Positions 1-8,367 of a stretch of DNA of 37,971 nt are shown here, piece after piece. Each line of letters starts with the position of its first letter. Within the stretch, counting starts at the first letter, position 1. The notes under the pieces were generated by a model. That model searched no databases, was not told the origin of the DNA, and worked only from the letters and a program-made list of their open reading frames with translations. The DNA is from Burkholderiaceae bacterium (GTDB lineage Bacteria; Pseudomonadota; Gammaproteobacteria; Burkholderiales; Burkholderiaceae_C), in assembly GCA_004299095.1 (NCBI GenBank), contig SCQQ01000108.1, positions 1-37,971 on the forward strand, read 5' to 3'. Position numbers and translations under genes: made by a program.

Positions 1-812
1 TACGCGGCAAACAACCAGTAGTCGGTCGGCACGAATGACTGCAGCACGGGTTCCAGCGCACCGCTCGTCAAGTGTTCCACCATCGTCAGGCTTGGCAGAT
101 AGACCACACCCAGATCCATCAAGGCCAGCAGTGGCAGCGGCGCGCCATCGGTGGCGTCGACATGTGGCTCCAGCGCGAACTCGATGCGCTGGCCCTCATC
201 GACGAATTCCCAGCGGGGCGCCTCGTTGTACTGCGAAGCGGACAGCGTGTGGTGGCTTGCAAGCTCGCGCGGGTGGGCTGGACGCCCGTGCTTGCGCCAG
301 TACGCCGGGGTGGCCGCCACCACGAACCGGATATGCATCAGGCGCCGCACGATGATGTTCGCGTCGGGAATCCGGCCCACGCTGAGCGCGACGTCCACGC
401 CGTCGCCGGCCAGGTTGACGCGGTGGTTGGTGAGCAGCAGATTCAGCGAAACCCGCGGATAGCGCGTCAGGAATCGCCCAAGCGTCTTGGTCATGGGGAC
501 ATGCATCAGCATGTGCGGCGCGGAAACCACCAGGCGGCCACTGGGCTCGTTGGCGCGGTCTCGGAGATCGTTTTCGGTCATCTCCAGCAGTCCCAGCATC
601 GATCCCAGCCGTTCGTACAGCAGCAGTCCGGCGTCGGTGAGTGAAACTTTGCGCGTGGTGCGGTTGAACAGACGCACGCCGTAATGTCGCTCCAGCGCCA
701 CCACGTACTTGCTCACGCTCGCCGGCGACAGATCAAGCGCGCGCGCCGCCGACGCGAAGTTGCCGCTGTGCACCACTTCGCGAAAAGTCTTGAGCAATTC
801 GATCGTATCCAT
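1..812 (-). CDS. LysR-family transcriptional regulator, C-terminus outside window
   Basis: The minus-strand frame from an ATG at 812 stays open to the window edge, giving 270 codons of a roughly 300-320 residue LysR regulator. The N-terminal winged helix-turn-helix is clear (residues 5-65, with SAARALDLSPASVSKYV and LFNRTTRKVSLTDAG), and the rest is a LysR substrate-binding domain (PDANIIVRRLM, AATPAYWRKHG). It is closely related over its whole length to the second LysR at 21011-21970. It is transcribed away from the small exported protein starting at 987, with a 174-bp shared control region, so it probably regulates that gene; this is inferred from the layout. The effector is unknown. Confidence 0.93.
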   Translation of the reverse strand, partial: MDTIELLKTFREVVHSGNFASAARALDLSPASVSKYVVALERHYGVRLFNRTTRKVSLTDAGLLLYERLGSMLGLLEMTENDLRDRANEPSGRLVVSAPHMLMHVPMTKTLGRFLTRYPRVSLNLLLTNHRVNLAGDGVDVALSVGRIPDANIIVRRLMHIRFVVAATPAYWRKHGRPAHPRELASHHTLSASQYNEAPRWEFVDEGQRIEFALEPHVDATDGAPLPLLALMDLGVVYLPSLTMVEHLTSGALEPVLQSFVPTDYWLFAA

Positions 813-986
813 GCTTGGCCATTTCACGATCAGAAACAGTCCATTCGCGCGACGCTCATTTATTTTATGAACCTGCGATCTCATCCTGCAATGCGTCGGA
901 AGTGGCGCTGCCAGCCCCGTTCCACTCAAGGTTTGGCGGTGGTCACTCCGATGGATCGAAACCCGATGTATTTGACAGGAAAAACC

Positions 987-1355
987 ATGACCAAACTTGC
1001 TTTTGCCCTTGGTTCCGCCGCTGCCGCGTTGCTGCTGGCCGGAAACGCCTTGGCCGCCACACCGGCCGCCGGCGAGGAGCCGTTCTTCAACAGTCCGATC
1101 GGTCCAAGCGCCGTGCAGCGCGAGGAGGTGCGCGTCACCTCAGCCGCCCAAATGCCTGGCAGCGGTGAAATGAGCTCGGTGGTCGCTCCAACCGAACCGA
1201 GCACCGTGACTCGCGCCGACGTTCTTGTGGCTTTGCAGGCCGCGATCGACCAGGGCATTTACCCCGACAGCGGCGAAATGAGTTCAGTGGCCGGCCCGAC
1301 CGGAGGCCGCAGCGTCTCGATTCACGCCGCGGTGAAGAAAGAAGCCATGCGCTGA
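987..1355 (+). CDS. small exported protein, DUF4148-like, paralogue of the one at 20524-20832
   Basis: The product has 122 residues. The ATG at 987 is chosen because a purine-rich CAGGAAAA lies just upstream and a Sec signal peptide begins there (Lys3, hydrophobic core, probable cleavage after ANALA-type residues near 23). An in-frame start further upstream would bury the signal. The mature part is short, polar and low in complexity. It has PAAGEEPFFN at its start and the motif SGEMSSV twice, near residues 59 and 95. The paralogue at 20524-20832 shares PAAGE-PFFN and a TRADV segment. It resembles the short periplasmic DUF4148-type proteins of Burkholderiales, but that assignment is tentative and the function is unknown. 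It is divergent from a LysR gene. Confidence 0.8.
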   Translation: MTKLAFALGSAAAALLLAGNALAATPAAGEEPFFNSPIGPSAVQREEVRVTSAAQMPGSGEMSSVVAPTEPSTVTRADVLVALQAAIDQGIYPDSGEMSSVAGPTGGRSVSIHAAVKKEAMR

Positions 1356-1662
1356 GCGATGGCATGCGCCTTGCGTTTCGCCGACGGCGAATGGGCCCGA
1401 AGCGCAGCGTCTGAAACGTGCGGTATCGCCGCCAATTGCCCCGACCGGCGAGACATGTCATGAAAATGCCACGGGCGCTCGAAACCCCGCACGAGCCCTT
1501 CAATTCGCTGGTGAGCAGCGGAAAAGCGGGCAAGGTCGTTGATCTATATCCTCGATTCGATCAAACCTGACCTGGAGCACGCGACGCCCTTCTGCCGCGA
1601 TGGGCTCGGTTCGCCAACGCAAGACATCATCGGCCAGGAGTTCGAGTACGGCGCGCGGCCGC
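1356..1662. other. intergenic stretch with no convincing gene
   Basis: This 307-bp stretch separates the small exported protein gene from the convergent MFS gene. A short inverted repeat (TTCGCC-GAC-GGCGAA, 1377-1391) lies just past the stop at 1355 and could act as a weak 3' end hairpin, but no T-run follows. A 36-codon frame starts at 1459 on the plus strand; it has no ribosome binding site or recognisable similarity, so it is not called. Confidence 0.5.
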
Positions 1663-2901
1663 TCAGGCGCGCGCCGGCTCGTGATGCCGGAATTTCTCCA
1701 CGTCATCGGGCAGGAATACCGTGAGCAGCCCCATGAGCGGCAGGAACGAGCACAACTGATACACGAAAACGATGCCGTAGTGGTCGGCCACCACGCCCAG
1801 CACCGCTGCACCCACACCGCCCATGCCAAAAGCGAAGCCGAAAAACATGCCCGAGACGGTGCCGATCTTGCCCGGCATCATTTCCTGCGCATACACCAGG
1901 ATGGCCGAGAAAGCCGACGACAGAATCAGCCCGACGATGAAAATCAGGATGCTGGTCCACAGCAGGTTGACGTACGGCAGGGCCAGCGTGAATGGCGCCA
2001 CGCCCAGGATCGATACCCAGATCACGATCTTGCGCCCGTAGCGGTCGCCAATCGGCCCGCCGATCAAGGTGCCGGCAGCCACCGCGAACAGGAACAGAAA
2101 CAGGTGGATTTGCGACGCCTGCACCGACACCGAAAAGTGATTGATCAAATAGAACGTGTAGTAGCTGGTGATGCTGGCCAGGTAAAAGAACTTGGAAAAC
2201 ACCAGCAACAGCAGCACCGTGACGGCCCGTGACACGGTGCGCGGCGGCAGCAGATTGGCAGGCGCCGCGGCCTTGGCGGCGCCGCGCGGCGCGCCCGCCT
2301 GGCGCTGGCGTTTGTACCAATTGCCGATCTGCCACAGCACCAGAATGGCGGCCAGCGCGGCCAGCGCAAACCAGGCGATGGCCGGCTGACCGTGCGGCAG
2401 GACGATGATTGCCGCCAGCAGCGGGCCGATGGCCGAGCCGGTACTGCCGCCCACTTGAAACACCGATTGCGCCAACCCGTGCTTGCCGCCCGATGCCAGG
2501 CGCGCGATGCGCGACGATTCCGGGTGAAAAACGGACGAACCGGTACCCACCAGCGCCGCGGCGATCAGGATCACCTCGAAGTTGGGTGCCACCGAGAGCA
2601 GCAGCAGCCCGCACAGGGTCGAGCTCATGCCGATGATGAGCGAATACGGCTTGGGGTGGCGGTCGGTGTACAGGCCGACCAGCGGCTGCAGCAGCGATGC
2701 GGTGATCTGGTAAGTGAGCGTGATCAGCCCGATTTGCGCGAAGCTCAGATTGAAATCGCCCTTCAGGATCGGGTAGATCGCCAGGATCAACGACTGGATC
2801 AAGTCGTTGAGGCAATGGGAAAAACTGATCGCGCCCAAGACGCGATAGCGGGTTGTTCCACCCTCTTCAACGGGGACGGCCGCGGCTGCGGAAGTGTTCA
2901 T
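1663..2901 (-). CDS. fsr: MFS efflux transporter, fosmidomycin-resistance (Fsr) type
   Basis: The product has 412 residues and the twelve-helix pattern of the major facilitator superfamily. It carries Fsr-family signatures: SHCLNDLIQSL in helix 1, LSFAQIGLITLTYQ, LLQPLVGLYTDRHPKPYSL at the loop 2-3 motif, GTGSSVFHPESSRIARLASGG and QVGGSTGSAIGPLLAA. Members export fosmidomycin and possibly other small anions in the inner membrane; the natural substrate here is not evident. The start at 2901 (MNTSAAAA) fits a short cytoplasmic tail. A GTG at 2964 would add 21 residues of unlikely leader. The neighbouring genes give no pathway clue. Confidence 0.88.
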   Translation of the reverse strand: MNTSAAAAVPVEEGGTTRYRVLGAISFSHCLNDLIQSLILAIYPILKGDFNLSFAQIGLITLTYQITASLLQPLVGLYTDRHPKPYSLIIGMSSTLCGLLLLSVAPNFEVILIAAALVGTGSSVFHPESSRIARLASGGKHGLAQSVFQVGGSTGSAIGPLLAAIIVLPHGQPAIAWFALAALAAILVLWQIGNWYKRQRQAGAPRGAAKAAAPANLLPPRTVSRAVTVLLLLVFSKFFYLASITSYYTFYLINHFSVSVQASQIHLFLFLFAVAAGTLIGGPIGDRYGRKIVIWVSILGVAPFTLALPYVNLLWTSILIFIVGLILSSAFSAILVYAQEMMPGKIGTVSGMFFGFAFGMGGVGAAVLGVVADHYGIVFVYQLCSFLPLMGLLTVFLPDDVEKFRHHEPARA

Positions 2902-2988
2902 GTATGTCGACAGGGAGGGCTGAAAGCCGTGCGTTCTGAGGGGGCGCAGAGCACATTTTGGCACCCCGGAAGGCTCCGCGTGCCCGCG

Positions 2989-3861
2989 CTACAACCCCAT
3001 TTTCAGAGCGCGGATCTTTTCTTCACGGGTTTCGGGCTTGCGCTTTGCGGTCGCATCAGACTGTGCCTGGCCGCCAGACGATGACAGGTCGAAATCGGCG
3101 CGTGCGATCTGTTCCAGCGTGGCGCCAAAAATCTGCGTGGCATCGCGCCAGATGGTGAGCGCACCCTTGCCTTGGTCGGTAGCGGCTGCTTGCGGCCGCG
3201 TTTTGCCGATGAATGACGTGCAGCGGCTCAGGCCGTGGTCGCGCAGCACCTGCATCACGGCGGCACGATCGGCGGTGCGGATTTGCAGCACGGCGCCCGC
3301 TTCTTCGGAAAACAGCGCGCGCAGCGTTTGCTCCGCACGGCGGCCGCTCACCTGCTGCGTCCAGTTCTTCACTTCGCCGCTGTCCATGCGGCCGTCGCTC
3401 ACGCCGTCGCCGCCCGTCACGAGCAAATCGACGTTGAGCGCTACGCCGACGTTGCCGGTCTGCGCCATGTGCGCCACGCACGCCAGCATGCCGCCGCTGC
3501 CGCGCGCGCACGCCGCAAGCAGCTTGTGCTGCCCGCGCAATTCGCGCAACGCGCCGTTCAATGCGGCGGAATCGGTCGCCGATGCAGGTTCTGCCGCGCC
3601 GTCTCGATGGCGGCGATCGCCTTGCCCGCAAACCCGCGCCAGGAGGCTGCCTTGAACGCGATCGCGCTGCCGGCCCAGATCGACCAGGAGCAACGTGCTT
3701 TCCAGTGCATCCGGATCCAGCGGTGGCGCCTTGCTGTCCTCGGCGCGCTGCGCGGCCAGAACGCGCTGAATGGCGTCGGGGAGTGCGATGTCATCCAAGT
3801 TAAGTGCAGCAGAAGTTTCGGCCGAGGTTTCGGCGGGACTGGAATCAATCGGAGCAGGCAT
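2989..3861 (-). pseudogene. truncated, internally deleted PurL (phosphoribosylformylglycinamidine synthase) relic
   Basis: This 290-codon open frame is a patchwork of PurL, a purine enzyme of about 1,300 residues. Residues 21-36 resemble the segment before the first FLITIGDR-type motif. Residues 57-77 (DLGRQRDRVQGSLLARV) match the later DLGRGKxRxGGSxLAQ block. Residues 104-254 follow the region with NVGVALNVDLLVT, DGRMDSGEVKNW, LRALFSEEAGAVLQIRTA and SFIGKTRP. The DRSDGG motif expected before the GGL turn is degraded to ARGSGG near residues 120-124. The intervening ATP-binding parts, the N-terminal half and the glutaminase domain are all missing. The last 35 residues (KRKPETREEKIRALKMGL end) do not look like PurL. 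It cannot be a working FGAM synthase. Either it is a decaying duplicate or it has a new role; an intact purL should exist elsewhere. It is divergent from map. Confidence 0.75.
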
Positions 3862-3967
3862 TTCGAGCGTTCGTGCGATCGGGCGGCGGATGTTCCATTG
3901 TCGGTACTTTCGAAAAACGACCGGCCCGGCATGGGCTCACGCGCGCCATGCGGACGATAATTGGGCC

Positions 3968-4807
3968 ATGAGCATCAAAATCCATGACGCAGCCGACGTG
4001 GCGGCCATGCGCACCGCCTGCCGGCTGGCTTCCGAAGTCCTCGACTACCTCACGCCGTTCATGAAACCCGGCGTCACCACCGGCGAAATCGATCGCCTGT
4101 CGGCTAAATACATGGAAAAACAGGGCACGCGCTCGGCCACCATCGGCTACCAGTTGCCGGGCTATCCGCCGTATCCGGGCTACCTGTGCACGTCGGTGAA
4201 CCACGTGGTCTGCCATGGCATTCCGAGCAACGACAAAGTGATGAAGAAGGGGGACATCGTCAACGTCGATGTGACCGTCATCACCAAGGAAGGCTGGCAC
4301 GGCGACACCAGCCGAATGTTCGAGATCGGCCCCTGCTCCACCGCCGCCAAGCGCTTGTGCGCGCTCACCTACGACGCCATGTGGCTCGGCATCGACCAGG
4401 TGAAGCCGGGCGCGCACCTGGGCGATATCGGCCACGCCATCCAGACGTACGCCGAAGGCCACGGCCTGTCCGTGGTGCGTGAGTTCTGCGGCCACGGCGT
4501 GGGGAAAGTGTTCCACGACGAGCCGCAAGTTCTGCACTACGGCAAACCCGGCACGGGCGTGGAACTGAAGACCGGCATGATTTTCACGATAGAGCCCATG
4601 CTGAACGCGGGTCGGCGCGAAGTGAGCGAACTGCCCGACGGCTGGACCATCGTCACCAAGGACCATTCGCTTTCCGCCCAGTGGGAGCACAGCCTGGTGG
4701 TGACGGAGACCGGCTACGAAGTCCTGACCCTGTCCGCTGGCAGCCCAGCCACGCCGGATTTCGTTCGTGGCGTGAAAAAGAGCGAAGCAGCGACGCAAAG
4801 CGCGTGA
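3968..4807 (+). CDS. map: type I methionine aminopeptidase
   Basis: The 279-residue product removes the initiator methionine from new proteins in the cytosol. The pita-bread fold and all five metal ligands are present: D101 (NVDVT), D113 (HGDTS), H176 (FCGHGVG), E209 (TIEPM) and E240 (QWEHS). The substrate-site histidine in NHVVCHGIP is also there. The ATG at 3968 gives the usual MSIKI-type start; the frame is open upstream, but that part is not Map-like. It lies directly before glnD on the same strand, with 148 bp between them. Map-glnD adjacency is common in proteobacteria. Confidence 0.97.
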   Translation: MSIKIHDAADVAAMRTACRLASEVLDYLTPFMKPGVTTGEIDRLSAKYMEKQGTRSATIGYQLPGYPPYPGYLCTSVNHVVCHGIPSNDKVMKKGDIVNVDVTVITKEGWHGDTSRMFEIGPCSTAAKRLCALTYDAMWLGIDQVKPGAHLGDIGHAIQTYAEGHGLSVVREFCGHGVGKVFHDEPQVLHYGKPGTGVELKTGMIFTIEPMLNAGRREVSELPDGWTIVTKDHSLSAQWEHSLVVTETGYEVLTLSAGSPATPDFVRGVKKSEAATQSA

Positions 4808-4955
4808 GCGCGTGGCGCAGCGAGCGGACGTTCTGCGGATGACGTGACCAGCGCCATACGTAGGCTTCGGTGCGGCAACTCGACTGCTTGAGTTGCGCGG
4901 ACGGATGCCGCCGGCCGCACTATAAGGCGATCCCAGGCACGCTTTTCGTAGCACC

Positions 4956-7625
4956 ATGACCCGCAACCCTGAACTGGGCAGTGCCTACCGCCACAACAAG
5001 AACGCCCTGCTCGCCAAGCTGCGCGCGTCGAACCCGTCGCTGCGCAGCGCGCGGCGCGCGCTGCGCGAACTGGCGGCGCTGGCCGACGGCACCTTGCGGT
5101 CGCTGTGGCATTCGGCCGGTTTCAAGAGCCGTTGCGCACTGGTGGCCGTGGGCGGCTACGGCCGCGCCGAGCTGTTCCCGTATTCCGACGTCGACGTGCT
5201 GCTTCTGCTGCCCGACGGCGCGGACCTCGCGGCGGAATCGGCGTTGAAAGAGCAGATCGGCGATTTCGTTCGCAGTTGCTGGGACGTGGGGCTCGAAATC
5301 GGCTCCAGCGTGCGCAACGTGCGCCAGTGCCTGGAGCTTGCCGCTACCGACGTGACGATCCGGACCGCGCTGCTCGATGCGCGGCGCATTTGCGGCAGCC
5401 GCACCCTGTTTGCCGAGTTGCGTGCGCGTTACGACGCGCAAATGGACCCGCTCAAGTTCCTGGTGGCCAAGCAGCTCGAAATGCGTGAACGCCATCAAAA
5501 GTTTGGCGACACGCCGTACGCGCTGGAACCCAATTGCAAGGAGTCGCCCGGCGGTCTGCGCGATCTGCAGTTGATCCTGTGGGCGGCGCGCGCCGCTCGC
5601 CTGGGCACGCGCTGGGAAGATTTGCGTGCCAGCGGACTGCTCACCGCGCACGAGTTTCATCAGGTCAAGCACAACGAGGCGCTGCTGGTGCTGCTGCGCA
5701 CGCGCTTGCATCTGGTGGCGGGCCGGCACGAGGACCGCCTGGTGTTCGACCTGCAGGCGGCGCTGGCCGAATCATTCAAGCTGGAAGCGCGCACCGTCGC
5801 CGGTGGCCGCGTCGCGTTGCGTGCCAGCGAGGTGCTGATGCGGCGCTACTACTGGGCCGCCAAGGCCACCATGCAATTGCGCCAGGTGCTGCTGCAGTTG
5901 ATCGAAGAGCGCCTGCGCAGCGCGCGCGGCTTTCCGCCACCGGCGCTGCGGCGCATCAACGAGCGTTTCCTGGACAGCGGCGGCCTGCTCGAAGTGGCCG
6001 ACGAAGCGCTTTACCGGCGCACGCCGCACGCGATCCTGGAGACCTTCCTGATCTACGCCCGGATCCCGGGCATCAAGGGACTGTCGGCGCACACGCTGCG
6101 CGCGCTCTACAACGCCCGCACCATCATGGGGCGCGAATTCCGCAACGATCCGGTCAACCACGCCCAGTTCCTCGCGCTCCTGCGGCAGGAACACGGCGTG
6201 ACCGGCGCACTGCGCATGATGAACGCCACCTCGGTGCTGGGGCGCTACCTGTGGGTGTTCCGGCGCATCGTCGGGCAAATGCAGCACGACCTGTTCCACG
6301 CCTACACCGTGGACCAGCACATCCTCAACGTGGTGCGCAACATACGGCGCTTCTTCAGCCCGGAGCACACCCACGAATACCCGCTTTGCTCGCGCTTGGC
6401 GGCGGGTTGGGACAAGCCCTGGGTGTTGTGCGTGGCGGCGCTGTTTCACGATATCGCCAAGGGGCGTGGCGGCAACCACTCGGCGCTCGGCGCTCAGGAA
6501 GCGCGGCGCTTTTGCGCGGTCCATGGGATCGAGGAAGCGGACGCCGAATTGATCGAATTCCTGGTGCGCGAACACCTGAGCATGAGCCGCGTGGCGCAGC
6601 AGGAGGACCTGAGCGATTCGGACGTGATCCGCGCCTTTGCCGAGCGCATGAAAGACGTGCGCCACGTCACCGGCCTGTACCTGCTGACCGTGGCCGACAT
6701 CCGCGCCACCGGCCCCACCATCTGGACCGACTGGAAAGGCAAGCTGCTGGGTACGCTGTACCAAGCCACGGCGGCGCTGCTGGGTGGCTGGGCGCCGAGC
6801 CCGTCGACGCTGATCGAAGCGCGCAAGCAGGAGGCGTTGGAGCAACTGCAAGGCTCCGGGACGCAGTGGGAACAAGCCGAGGCGCTGTGGCGCGTGCTCG
6901 ATACCGGCTACTTCCTGCGCCACGACGCGAGCGAGCTGGCCTGGCACGCGAGCCACATCGTGCGGGCCCGCAATCGCCCAGACGCGCCAACCAAAACCTG
7001 GGTCCACACTCGCCCTTCCGGCGACGGCGGCGCGCAGGTGTTGATTTACACGCGCGACCGGCCCGAACTGTTTGCCCGCATCTGCGCGTTTTTTGGCCAG
7101 TCCAGTTGTTCCATCCTGGATGCGCGCGTGCACACCACGCACGACGGCCAGGCGCTGGACACGTTCGAAATCTCGGGTGCAGCGGGCTCCCGTCTGAGCG
7201 TGGAATTGCTGGGTGCGTTCGAAACCCGGCTGGCGCGCGCCCTGGACGCCACCACGCCGCTGCCGCCGCCGTTCATGGGGCGGGTGTCCGCGCGGGCGCG
7301 CAGCTTCCCGATTCGGCCACGCGTCGAAATCAATCCGGACGCGCACGGCAAACGCTGGCTGCTGACGGTGAGCACCAGCGACCGCACCGGCCTGCTCTAC
7401 GGCATTGCGCGCGTGCTCGCGCTGCACGGTGCCAGCGTCGAAACGTCCAAGATCACGACGCTGGGAGATCGCGTCGAAGACGTGTTTCTGCTGCAGGGGA
7501 AGGAACTCGAAAACGCCCAGAGCCGCCTGGCCATCGAACGCGATCTGGTCGAATTGCTCGACACGACGAGAACGCCTTCGAGCGACAGGACATTCGCGCC
7601 GCAGGGGCAAGACGCGGTCGTCTGA
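4956..7625 (+). CDS. glnD: bifunctional PII uridylyltransferase / uridylyl-removing enzyme
   Basis: The 889-residue product matches full-length GlnD, the cytosolic glutamine sensor. It uridylylates PII proteins when nitrogen is scarce and removes UMP when glutamine is high. In order it has a nucleotidyltransferase domain (GGYGRAELFPYSDVDVL, residues 66-82, with the DVD metal pair at 78/80), the GlnD-specific linker (EPNCKESPGGLRDLQ), an HD hydrolase domain (ALFHDIAKGRGGNHS, near 494) and two C-terminal ACT domains (RPELFARICAFFG near 695; DRTGLLYGIARVLALHGA near 808). All catalytic motifs look intact. PII genes are not in the window. Confidence 0.97.
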   Translation: MTRNPELGSAYRHNKNALLAKLRASNPSLRSARRALRELAALADGTLRSLWHSAGFKSRCALVAVGGYGRAELFPYSDVDVLLLLPDGADLAAESALKEQIGDFVRSCWDVGLEIGSSVRNVRQCLELAATDVTIRTALLDARRICGSRTLFAELRARYDAQMDPLKFLVAKQLEMRERHQKFGDTPYALEPNCKESPGGLRDLQLILWAARAARLGTRWEDLRASGLLTAHEFHQVKHNEALLVLLRTRLHLVAGRHEDRLVFDLQAALAESFKLEARTVAGGRVALRASEVLMRRYYWAAKATMQLRQVLLQLIEERLRSARGFPPPALRRINERFLDSGGLLEVADEALYRRTPHAILETFLIYARIPGIKGLSAHTLRALYNARTIMGREFRNDPVNHAQFLALLRQEHGVTGALRMMNATSVLGRYLWVFRRIVGQMQHDLFHAYTVDQHILNVVRNIRRFFSPEHTHEYPLCSRLAAGWDKPWVLCVAALFHDIAKGRGGNHSALGAQEARRFCAVHGIEEADAELIEFLVREHLSMSRVAQQEDLSDSDVIRAFAERMKDVRHVTGLYLLTVADIRATGPTIWTDWKGKLLGTLYQATAALLGGWAPSPSTLIEARKQEALEQLQGSGTQWEQAEALWRVLDTGYFLRHDASELAWHASHIVRARNRPDAPTKTWVHTRPSGDGGAQVLIYTRDRPELFARICAFFGQSSCSILDARVHTTHDGQALDTFEISGAAGSRLSVELLGAFETRLARALDATTPLPPPFMGRVSARARSFPIRPRVEINPDAHGKRWLLTVSTSDRTGLLYGIARVLALHGASVETSKITTLGDRVEDVFLLQGKELENAQSRLAIERDLVELLDTTRTPSSDRTFAPQGQDAVV

Positions 7626-7826
7626 CGCCGGTCGCTGTCACTTTCTCTGACGGGGACGGTCCGGGCCGACTGCCGGCGTGGCGTCGCAGGGTTCATCCGC
7701 GACCGTGCCCCAACGCGCTGCGCGCTCGAAACTTTGCGCACGGAAGAGCGATCGCACTGTATCGAGCAGCGCACGGATGGTCTGCCGTCGGGCGACAGGC
7801 GAGCCACCGGGCTGGAGGTTTTACGG

Positions 7827-8285
7827 ATGAGCACTCGAATACAGGGCACGTTGGCACGTTGGGGCACGGTCGCCGCCGCGGCAGCGATGGTGCTGGGCCT
7901 CGGCACCGCAGGCACGTCGGCCGCAGCCCAGTCGAGCGCGGGCAGCGCCGGACCGCCGGCGGCGCAAACCGTGGGCGGGGTGAGTTACCTGAACGGCGGA
8001 ATCGGAGAGGCCAGCCAGAAAGCGATGCGCCGCGACGCGGCGAACTGGCCGCTGCGCATGACGTTCTCCGAGAGCGCCAACAACGACTACGTCGCCGACG
8101 TGAAGCTCGACGTGCGGAACAGGCATGGCCAGGACGTCCTTATGCTCAACGATGCCGGACCGCTCACCTACGTTCGCCTGAAGCCAGGCGAATACCGCAT
8201 CAGCGCCGAACACCGCGGCAAGCAGCAAGTGCGCACGGTCAACGTGGGACTTGGCACCGAGGTGAATTTTCACTGGAAGAGCTGA
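7827..8285 (+). CDS. small secreted protein of unknown function
   Basis: The product has 152 residues. The ATG at 7827 follows a strong GGAGG (7814-7818) with 8-nt spacing, which favours it over the upstream in-frame start at 7734. A Sec-type signal covers about residues 1-34 (Arg-rich start, then an Ala/Gly/Leu core ending AAAQ). The mature domain contains YLNGGIGEASQKAM and ends in a small beta-rich module (LKPGEYRISAEHRGK, VNVGLGTEVNFHW). This resembles the carboxypeptidase-regulatory-like or transthyretin-like folds seen in short periplasmic proteins of this order. No enzyme motif is visible. It stands alone between glnD and convergent hrpA. Confidence 0.8.
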   Translation: MSTRIQGTLARWGTVAAAAAMVLGLGTAGTSAAAQSSAGSAGPPAAQTVGGVSYLNGGIGEASQKAMRRDAANWPLRMTFSESANNDYVADVKLDVRNRHGQDVLMLNDAGPLTYVRLKPGEYRISAEHRGKQQVRTVNVGLGTEVNFHWKS

Positions 8286-8367
8286 TCCGCGCGATTCGCG
8301 CGGGTGAAGCAGAAATTCCCTACGCTGAATGACGCCAGGCGGCGCAGTGCCGTGACACGAAGCGGGT

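Noticed and set aside
1459-1569. 36-codon frame after the small exported protein
   Set aside because: No ribosome binding site and no similarity; too short to support.
5534-8332. 932-codon open frame overlapping glnD in another frame
   Set aside because: Arg/Ala/Gly/Pro-rich composition with no motif; glnD is intact and well conserved in the same DNA.
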